Shown piece after piece: positions 58,155-64,000 of a stretch of 64,000 nt of DNA. Origin of the DNA: Polynucleobacter sp. 15G-AUS-farblos (lineage in GTDB: Bacteria; Pseudomonadota; Gammaproteobacteria; Burkholderiales; Burkholderiaceae). The notes under the pieces are model-generated. The model saw nothing but the letters and a program-made list of their open reading frames with translations. It was not told the origin of the DNA and did not search any database. Within the stretch, counting starts at the first letter, position 1. Every line of letters begins with the position of its first letter. Location of the stretch: contig NZ_JACVOM010000003.1 of NCBI RefSeq assembly GCF_018882445.1, positions 1 through 64,000 on the forward strand, in the 5' to 3' direction. Position numbers and translations under genes: made by a program.

Positions 58155-58421
58155 TTACGCTGCCATCGCCTTAATAGCGGCGGACAAACGTGACTTCTGA
58201 CGTGCTGCAGTATTTTTGTGAGCGATCTTTTTATCAGCAATCTTGTCGATTGTTGCCTGAGTTGCTGCGAATACTTTCGCTGCAGATGCTTTATCACCAG
58301 TTTCGATTGCTTTACGAACTGCCTTAATGGAAGTACGAAGCTTTGAACGCAAGCTGGAGTTATGCTCGTTCTGTTTTACTGCCTGGCGTGCGCGCTTACG
58401 CGCTTGTGCTGTATTGGCCAT
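58155..58421 (-). CDS. rpsT: 30S ribosomal protein S20
   Basis: Basic 88-residue ribosomal protein: [16 protein letters not shown] at the start, [17 protein letters not shown] in the middle and the Ala/Lys-rich end [18 protein letters not shown], typical of S20. Monocistronic, with a terminator below. A TAAAAT box on the minus strand (58520-58515) about 90 nt upstream may be its promoter. Confidence 0.96.
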   Translation of the reverse strand: MANTAQARKRARQAVKQNEHNSSLRSKLRTSIKAVRKAIETGDKASAAKVFAATQATIDKIADKKIAHKNTAARQKSRLSAAIKAMAA

Positions 58422-58573
58422 CTTTAAACCTTGCCTCTATAAATTACAAACTACGATTAGTTGAAAATCTTGTCGGACTTGCTGGATTTGTAAGCCAGCT
58501 CACCAAAACCCAAGATTTTACATTAAAGGGGCAAAAAAGCCCAGTTGCTTGATAAATAGGGGAAAATCGGCTC

Positions 58574-60127
58574 ATGAACCTGCTTTCTGCCGCTGCCAAA
58601 GTTAGCTCCCTGACGATGCTATCCCGTATTACGGGCCTCCTGAGGGAGACTTTGATCGCCCGTAGCTTTGGCGCATCCGAGTGGACTGATGCCTTTAATG
58701 TGGCTTTTAGGCTACCGAACCTTCTGCGCCGTCTATTTGCTGAGGGGGCCTTTTCCCAGGCATTTGTACCCATTTTGGGGGAAATTTCCAGCAAAGGGGA
58801 CCAAAAACAGGCTCAAATCCTCGTTAATGCGGTCGCCACCCTCTTATTTTGGGCTTTACTGCTGACGGTACTGCTTGGGGTCATTGGTGCCCCAGTGCTC
58901 ATTCTGGTGATTGCTACAGGATTTAGCGGTGGCCCTGCTTATGAGGCAAGCGTGGTCATGACCCGCATCATGTTCCCTTACATCGGGCTAATTTCCATGG
59001 TTTCACTATCGGCGGGGATTTTGAACACCTTTGGCCGCTTTGCCATCCCTGCCTTCACCCCTGTTTTACTCAATCTCGCCTTGATTGGCAGCGCAATCTT
59101 TCTGGCACCTCATTTAGATCAACCTATTTATGCCCTGAGTATTGGCGTGTTGTTGGGCGGCGTACTGCAATTAGCGATTCAAATTCCTGCCCTGTCACGT
59201 TTAGGACTTTTGCCACGTATCGGTTTATTACCAGGAGCCATTAAATCTGCAGTTCAAAATCCCGATGCCAAGCGTGTTTTAAAACTGATGGGGCCTGCAG
59301 TATTTGCGGTATCGGTCGCACAAATTTCTTTAATCATTAACACTAATATCGCTTCTCGCTTGCAAGCCGGCAGTGTTTCTTGGCTTTCTTATGCCGATCG
59401 ACTAATGGAGTTTCCAACTGCACTTTTGGGTGTTGCTTTAGGTACGGTACTGCTGCCGAGCTTAAGCAAGGCAAACGCCAAAAATGATTTAGTCCATGCG
59501 GGTGAACTTCTAATCTGGGGTTTGCAGCTAACCTTTTTATTAGCTGCACCTTGCGCCATTGCACTCTTCATTTTTGGTGAACCGATTGCAGCAGTGCTGT
59601 ATCACTACGGAAAATTTACCGCTCTCGATGTCTTAATGACGCAACGGGCTTTAGCTGCTTATGGCGTTGGTCTCATTGGCCTCATCTTGGTCAAAATTTT
59701 GGCGCCTGGTTTTTATTCTCGCCAGGATATTCGGACACCAGTCAAAATTGGCTTGCTCGTACTAGTAGCCACGCAGTTGGCTAACCTAGCCTTTGTCCCT
59801 TGGCTTGGACACGCCGGCTTGGCATTATCGGTAGGCACAGGCGCCTGTCTGAATGCGGCTCTACTATGGGTAGGACTCCATAAACGAGGCGCCCTACCCA
59901 GCTCGGCTTGGGTCAAATACCTAGGGCAATTATTGTTAGCGCTAATCCCTTTTTCTGGGGTACTTTTTTATGCTGCTAGCGCACACAATTGGATCGTCCT
60001 GCAATCAGATCCCTGGATTCGTATTGGCTTGCTGGCAGGCTGGCTTGCTTTGTCGGCTGTTGTCTACTTTGCCTCCCTGGCTTTAGTCGGAATTCGCTGG
60101 CAAAAATTCCTGCGTCATGCAAAATAG
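58574..60127 (+). CDS. murJ: Lipid II flippase MurJ
   Basis: MOP-superfamily membrane protein of 517 residues and about 14 helices that flips the peptidoglycan precursor lipid II. Family signatures: SSLTMLSRITGLLRE-like start (VSSLTMLSRITGLLRE), FNVAFRLPNLLRRLFAEGAF and the central DRLMEFPTALLGVALGTVLLP (quoted in part: EFPTALLGVALGTVLLP). Next to rpsT, its typical neighbour. The SirB1-family gene starts 5 nt after its stop. Confidence 0.96.
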   Translation: MNLLSAAAKVSSLTMLSRITGLLRETLIARSFGASEWTDAFNVAFRLPNLLRRLFAEGAFSQAFVPILGEISSKGDQKQAQILVNAVATLLFWALLLTVLLGVIGAPVLILVIATGFSGGPAYEASVVMTRIMFPYIGLISMVSLSAGILNTFGRFAIPAFTPVLLNLALIGSAIFLAPHLDQPIYALSIGVLLGGVLQLAIQIPALSRLGLLPRIGLLPGAIKSAVQNPDAKRVLKLMGPAVFAVSVAQISLIINTNIASRLQAGSVSWLSYADRLMEFPTALLGVALGTVLLPSLSKANAKNDLVHAGELLIWGLQLTFLLAAPCAIALFIFGEPIAAVLYHYGKFTALDVLMTQRALAAYGVGLIGLILVKILAPGFYSRQDIRTPVKIGLLVLVATQLANLAFVPWLGHAGLALSVGTGACLNAALLWVGLHKRGALPSSAWVKYLGQLLLALIPFSGVLFYAASAHNWIVLQSDPWIRIGLLAGWLALSAVVYFASLALVGIRWQKFLRHAK

Positions 60128-60132
60128 GATGT

Positions 60133-60975
60133 ATGCCAACACAACAACTCGACTATTTCACCTCCCTAGTTGCTGAAGACGAACACCTGCCTTTAACTGA
60201 GGCAGCGATTGCGGTTGCTCAGCACGCATATCCTGATTTAGATGTTCAAGGAGTTCTCGATCAAATTGATGAGATGGGGAACAAACTCAAGGCCCGCATC
60301 ACTCCAGACACATCACCGATGCAGCGTTTGCAAATTCTGAAGCATTTCTTTTATACCGAGTTAGGCTTTGGCCCAAACCCGAATGATTTTTACGCACCAG
60401 AAAATTCTTATCTGCACTACATCCTTGAGAATCGCAGAGGTATTCCAATTTCACTCGCGATCTTGATGATGGAGCTTGGCAATCAAATTGGATTAAAAAT
60501 TCGTGGGGTGTCATTTCCAAATCACTTCATGATGCGCATCTCCTTACAACAAGGTGAGGTGATCATGGATCCACTCACTGGTGAATCACTCTCCAAAAAT
60601 CAATTGCAAGAGATGCTGGACCCCTATTTAGATGCTAAGGGCTATCGGGGCGAGTTGAGCTTACCGCTCAACGTATTCTTGCGTGCTTCAAGCCCAAGAG
60701 AAATTCTGTCGCGCTTCTTAAGAAACCTCAAAATGATTTACTCCGAACATGAACGTTGGGAGCGCTTGCTGGGCATTCAGGAGCGCCTAGTGATACTGCT
60801 GCCAGATTCGGTTGAAGAGGTTCGCGATCGCGGCCTGATCTTTGCTCAACTGGAATATTTCCGACCAGCTCTTGATGATATGCATCGCTATCTTAGCGCA
60901 GCGCCTGAAGCCGAAGATGCGGGTGATATTCGCGAACATATCGCGACACTAGAAAGTCAAACCAAACTGCACTAA
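60133..60975 (+). CDS. SirB1-family protein (transglutaminase-like and TPR domains)
   Basis: A 280-residue protein from ATG 60133. The N-terminal half has FFYTELGFGPNPNDFYAP and ENRRGIPISLAILMMELG with VSFPNHFMMR, the transglutaminase-like core of SirB1/YchA proteins; the C-terminal half is helical with TPR-like character. Function is not established. Its last codons form one arm of a terminator hairpin, and the stop codon is in the loop. Confidence 0.88.
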   Translation: MPTQQLDYFTSLVAEDEHLPLTEAAIAVAQHAYPDLDVQGVLDQIDEMGNKLKARITPDTSPMQRLQILKHFFYTELGFGPNPNDFYAPENSYLHYILENRRGIPISLAILMMELGNQIGLKIRGVSFPNHFMMRISLQQGEVIMDPLTGESLSKNQLQEMLDPYLDAKGYRGELSLPLNVFLRASSPREILSRFLRNLKMIYSEHERWERLLGIQERLVILLPDSVEEVRDRGLIFAQLEYFRPALDDMHRYLSAAPEAEDAGDIREHIATLESQTKLH

Positions 60976-61007
60976 GGTTTAGAGCAGTTTGGTGGTTTGC
61001 TTATTTT
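60961..61007 (+). terminator. Terminator overlapping the end of the SirB1-family gene
   Basis: ACCAAACTGC / GCAGTTTGGT (60961-60970 with 60984-60993), a perfect 10-bp stem with a 13-nt loop that contains the stop codon TAA (60973-60975), followed by T-rich sequence. The left arm encodes the last residues of the protein. Confidence 0.65.
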
Positions 61008-61648
61008 TGCTTGCGCTTAAAAAGCTTATAGAGGGCAGCAAATACTACTGGGATCGCAGCAGCGCCTATGCCTACCAAAACAATCACATTTAAGTTTTGG
61101 CGAATGATCGGAATATTGCCGAAGAAGTAGCCAGCAATAACCAAGCCATAGACCCAGAGGGCTGCACCAGTGATATTAAAAAACTGGAAGCGCGAGAAGT
61201 TCATTTCTGAAACGCCGGCAACAAATGGAGCAAAGGTTCGGAAGATTGGCAAAAAACGCGCCAAGATAATCGTTTTGCCGCCATGCCTCTCATAGAACGA
61301 ATGGGTCTTGCGTAGGGCGTTTTGATCAATCCACCGTGACTTACTGTTGAATATTTTTTGACCAATCCAGCGGCCAATGAAATAGTTCAGAGTATTTCCG
61401 CCTACCGCAGCAATCATTAAGCCAGTAGTGAGGGTCCAAAAATTGAAATGCTCAGTTGCGCAATAAGCGCCAGCAATAAACAACAGGGAATCGCCTGGTA
61501 AAAATGGTGCAACTACCAAGCCAGTTTCAGCGAAGACAATACCAAATAAGAGCCCATAGGCCCAGTCTCCATACTGCTGAATCACCACATCTAAATGGCG
61601 ATCAATGTGTAATAACAAATCGCCTAATTGCATAATCGTATCAATCAA
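61001..61648 (-). CDS. DedA-family membrane protein
   Basis: Inner-membrane protein of 215 residues (DedA/SNARE-associated/VTT domain), with FAETGLVVAPFLPGDSLLF, GGNTLNYFIGRWIG and FLPIFRTFAPFVAGV motifs. DedA proteins support membrane homeostasis and are implicated in lipid carrier recycling. I place the start at the TTG at 61648, six nt from GGGAG; ATG 61633 lacks a ribosome-binding site. Divergent from miaA with a 55-nt gap. Confidence 0.9.
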   Translation of the reverse strand: MIDTIMQLGDLLLHIDRHLDVVIQQYGDWAYGLLFGIVFAETGLVVAPFLPGDSLLFIAGAYCATEHFNFWTLTTGLMIAAVGGNTLNYFIGRWIGQKIFNSKSRWIDQNALRKTHSFYERHGGKTIILARFLPIFRTFAPFVAGVSEMNFSRFQFFNITGAALWVYGLVIAGYFFGNIPIIRQNLNVIVLVGIGAAAIPVVFAALYKLFKRKQK

Positions 61649-61668
61649 CTTGAACTCCCAAAATTGGT

Positions 61669-61698
61669 TTGATACGGATATTAACAGGCTCTTATAAT
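61669..61698 (+). promoter_or_regulatory. Strong miaA promoter candidate at the start codon
   Basis: TTGATA (61669-61674), 18-nt spacer, TATAAT (61693-61698). It is the best sigma-70 match in the window and ends only 5 nt before the miaA ATG at 61704, so the +1 falls on or next to that ATG. If translation instead starts at ATG 61731 the leader would be about 27 nt, also without a Shine-Dalgarno. Confidence 0.65.
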
Positions 61699-61703
61699 AG
61701 GGC

Positions 61704-62705
61704 ATGCAAACTGAACCCTACATTCAGCCTATGCAATCTCCAGAGCTGTTTTCAACGATTTGTATTGTTGGACCCACTGGCGCAGGCAAAACGCATCTCG
61801 CCATGTCATTGGCTGAATATGCAAAATCCATTGGCCTCACTGTTGAGCTCATTAGTATGGACTCTGCCTTGGTCTATCGCGGTCTTGATATTGGTAGCGC
61901 TAAACCCACTAAAGCAGAACAAGCCGCTGTCATCCATCACTTAATAGACATTCTGGATCCCACAGAAGTGTATTCAGCCGCCCGTTTTGCAAAAGATGCA
62001 AAACGATTGTGTGAAGAAATACGTATGCGAGGAAATATCCCCATCGTGGTCGGTGGAACCATGTTGTATTGGCGTGCTTGGGCACACGGCCTCTCTTCTT
62101 TGCCACCCGCAAACCCAGAGATTCGGGTTCGACTTGAAGAGCGAGCAAAGGAAATAGGATGGCCCGCGATGCACGAACGACTAGCTCAAGTAGATTCAGT
62201 GACGGCGAGTCGATTAAAACCAAATGATTCACAACGCGTGCAACGCGCCCTAGAAGTTTATGAAATCACTGGTAAACCTATGTCTAGCTTATTAGCTGAG
62301 TCACCCAGTGAAGACGGTCGTGAGGGATCAGCGATACCACCATGGATTCATTTAGTTTCTCTTGAGCCCAGTGATCGCGCTCGACTCCATCTCAATCTAG
62401 AAAAACGTTTTGATGTTATGTTATCTGGTGGCTTGATTGAAGAGGTAGAGCTACTCAAAAAAAATATTGGCCTGCATGCCGACCTTCCAGCGATTCGCTC
62501 AGTTGGGTATCGACAGGTTTGGGAATATCTTGACGGACAAATAGATCGAGAACAAATGCGCTATAAGGCTTTAGCTGCTACTCGTCAACTAGGGAAACGC
62601 CAACTCACTTGGCTCAGGGCAATCGCTGGTAGAAATACCTTTGACCCCTTCAATCCAGATGAATTGAAGGCGGCTTTAGACTATTGCAAACAGAACTTAA
62701 AGTAA
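61704..62705 (+). CDS. miaA: tRNA dimethylallyltransferase MiaA
   Basis: Transfers the dimethylallyl group of DMAPP to A37 of tRNAs reading UNN codons. The 333-residue protein has the P-loop GPTGAGKT (23-30), SMDSALVYRGLDIGSAKPT and VVGGTMLYWRA. It uses the product of the MEP pathway, whose dxs and ispH genes are in this window. TsaD, also in this window, modifies the same position in the other tRNA class. A second ATG at 61731 is possible as start. Confidence 0.96.
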   Translation: MQTEPYIQPMQSPELFSTICIVGPTGAGKTHLAMSLAEYAKSIGLTVELISMDSALVYRGLDIGSAKPTKAEQAAVIHHLIDILDPTEVYSAARFAKDAKRLCEEIRMRGNIPIVVGGTMLYWRAWAHGLSSLPPANPEIRVRLEERAKEIGWPAMHERLAQVDSVTASRLKPNDSQRVQRALEVYEITGKPMSSLLAESPSEDGREGSAIPPWIHLVSLEPSDRARLHLNLEKRFDVMLSGGLIEEVELLKKNIGLHADLPAIRSVGYRQVWEYLDGQIDREQMRYKALAATRQLGKRQLTWLRAIAGRNTFDPFNPDELKAALDYCKQNLK

Positions 62706-62711
62706 GCGCAC

Positions 62712-63764
62712 TTAAATAACGATCGTTTGAGGAGCATCTTTAGGACGCTCTACGACTTCGCCAACAGTCCAGGATGTTAAACCCTGGGCAGCCAACGATT
62801 TTATCGCCGCATCCGCATTGGCCGGTGACACAATCACAACCATGCCAATACCGCAGTTAAATACACGGACCATTTCAGCATCTGCTACGCCGCCCTTCAT
62901 TTGCAACCAACGGAAAAGTTCTGGCATTTGCCAGCTATCACGATGCAATACCGCTTGGGTGTTTTCTGGAAGAACGCGTGGTACGTTATCTACCAATCCA
63001 CCACCCGTAATGTGCGCCATACCTTTGACATCAATCTCAGAGATCAGCTTGAGGAGTGGCTTGACATAAATCTGTGTCGGCGCCATCACCACATCACCTA
63101 GTGGGCGACCACCTAAATCGTCGCTTGGTTTTGCGCCTGCACGTTCGATAATTTTTCTAACCAATGAGTAACCATTGGAATGCGCACCACTAGATCCAAT
63201 TGCCAAAATAGTGTCACCCGGAACAATAGTTGCACCGGTAATAATTTTGGATTTCTCTACTGCGCCAACAGCAAAACCTGCCAAGTCATATTCTCCAGGA
63301 GGGTACATCCCAGGCATTTCTGCAGTTTCACCACCGATCAGAGCGCAACCAGATATTTCACAACCTTTAGCAATACCACCAACCACTGTCGCTGCTGTGT
63401 CGACAGTGAGTTTGCCGCAAGCAAAATAATCCAAGAAAAAGAGCGGCTCAGCACCTTGAACCAAAATATCATTCACGCTCATTGCGACCAGATCCTGGCC
63501 AATCGTGTCATGACGATTCCACTCGAAGGCTAAACGTAATTTAGTGCCCACACCATCGGTACCCGACACCAAAACAGGCTCTTTATAGCGCTTTGGAACC
63601 TCAAAAAGAGCCCCAAAACCGCCAATACCAGCTAAAACACCCTCTCGCATGGTCTTCTTGGCCAAGGGCTTAATGCGGTCAACTAGATCATCCCCCGCAT
63701 CAATATCGACGCCAGCGTCACGGTAGGAAAGGCCTTTTGATGGGGAATTGCTAGAAGATGTCAT
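62712..63764 (-). CDS. purM: Phosphoribosylformylglycinamidine cyclo-ligase (AIR synthetase)
   Basis: Fifth step of purine synthesis, ATP-dependent closure of the imidazole ring. The 350-residue protein has [20 protein letters not shown] at the start, [35 protein letters not shown] (quoted in part as [19 protein letters not shown]) and the C-terminal [12 protein letters not shown] weak promoter CTGACC-16 nt-TAATAT ends 12 nt before the ATG. It is convergent with miaA, 6 nt apart, and divergent from the AI-2E-family gene. Confidence 0.96.
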   Translation of the reverse strand: MTSSSNSPSKGLSYRDAGVDIDAGDDLVDRIKPLAKKTMREGVLAGIGGFGALFEVPKRYKEPVLVSGTDGVGTKLRLAFEWNRHDTIGQDLVAMSVNDILVQGAEPLFFLDYFACGKLTVDTAATVVGGIAKGCEISGCALIGGETAEMPGMYPPGEYDLAGFAVGAVEKSKIITGATIVPGDTILAIGSSGAHSNGYSLVRKIIERAGAKPSDDLGGRPLGDVVMAPTQIYVKPLLKLISEIDVKGMAHITGGGLVDNVPRVLPENTQAVLHRDSWQMPELFRWLQMKGGVADAEMVRVFNCGIGMVVIVSPANADAAIKSLAAQGLTSWTVGEVVERPKDAPQTIVI

Positions 63765-63836
63765 ATCTGAGTCGGAATATTAGTAAAAATTGCTACTGGG
63801 TCAGTAGAATCATTGAATTCTAGAGGATTACACGCA

Positions 63837-64000
63837 ATGTCTGAAATTTTTACCCCTTTTTTGGCCGCATTCATTCTGGCTTACGCCCTACGCCCTATAT
63901 GTCTATGGCTTGAGACACATCGCATCCCGCGAGCCCTGGCGGCCCTTTTTTCGATGCTCTTTGGACTAGCGCTTATTGTTTTCATTCTTGGCCTACTTAT
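63837..64000 (+). CDS. AI-2E family transporter (PerM-like), 5' end only
   Basis: The window ends inside this gene; 54 codons are visible. The sequence MSEIFTPFLAAFILAYALRP followed by WLETHRIPRALAALFSMLFG is typical of the first membrane segments of PerM/AI-2E proteins, permeases of uncertain substrate. purM with a divergent gene of this family is usual in betaproteobacteria, normally followed by hda. I use ATG 63837, with GAGGA upstream; a TTG at 63813 would lengthen the N-terminus. A TAGAAT box lies at 63805-63810. Confidence 0.8.
   Translation, partial: MSEIFTPFLAAFILAYALRPICLWLETHRIPRALAALFSMLFGLALIVFILGLL

Noticed and set aside
1-64000. CRISPR arrays, prophage, insertion sequences, toxin-antitoxin or defence genes
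   Set aside because: Looked for throughout; gaps are short and all major open frames belong to housekeeping families.

Overview
The window is a dense, conserved chromosomal segment of a betaproteobacterium in the Burkholderiaceae, most likely Polynucleobacter or a close relative. The reasons are the gene neighbourhoods (xseB-ispA-dxs-folE2 beside a divergent Rieske oxygenase; rpsU-yqeY-dnaG-rpoD; polA beside a DUF2782 gene, thrB and a BPSS1780-type membrane protein; argG-argF-DUF3579-rpsT-murJ), the moderate base composition, the very short intergenic gaps, and a sigma-70 with a long Lys/Ala/Pro-rich N-terminal tail. This assignment comes from protein recognition only; no 16S rRNA lies in the window.

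Layout. 0-6 kb: a CAU-anticodon tRNA, then the macromolecular-synthesis operon (rpoD, dnaG, yqeY, rpsU) read leftward, with tsaD divergent. 6.9-10.8 kb: leftward folE2-dxs-ispA-xseB (folate and isoprenoid precursors). 10.9-19.7 kb: Rieske oxygenase, sulfurtransferase, ZIP metal transporter, secreted dienelactone-hydrolase-like protein, polA, DUF2782 protein, thrB, membrane protein. 19.8-28.8 kb: uvrD, valS-galU, and alaS-tusA. 28.9-38 kb: tctBA transporter genes, glnS, an epimerase, a ferredoxin reductase, argD, slpA-ispH, radC. 38.2-48.3 kb: rpmBG, desaturase-rsmB-purN, then ribF-ileS-lspA-coaBC-dut. 48.3-64 kb: aspA with a dicarboxylate/amino-acid symporter, an H1-like protein, clpS-clpA, csp, a DUF192 protein, ppnP, argG, argF, DUF3579, rpsT, murJ, a SirB1-family protein, dedA, miaA, purM and the start of an AI-2E-family transporter.

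Nearly all genes are housekeeping: translation (three of four tRNA synthetases here have their own promoter-like sequence), replication and repair, arginine, purine, isoprenoid and lipid metabolism, protein quality control. No CRISPR array, prophage, insertion sequence, toxin-antitoxin or defence system is visible. No gap between genes exceeds 300 bases.

The most interesting signals are in short intergenic regions rather than in genes. Many genes without a Shine-Dalgarno sequence (glnS, alaS, miaA, uvrD, valS, purN, slpA, clpS, polA) have a -10-like hexamer ending only 5-9 nt before the start codon, which predicts leaderless or nearly leaderless mRNAs. At three divergent pairs (uvrD/valS, purN/ribF, polA/DUF2782) the two opposing -10 elements overlap in one near-palindromic AT-rich box. 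The other notable features are the 60-bp coding tandem repeat in rpoD, an inverted repeat between alaS and tctB, and palindromes upstream of csp and rpmB.
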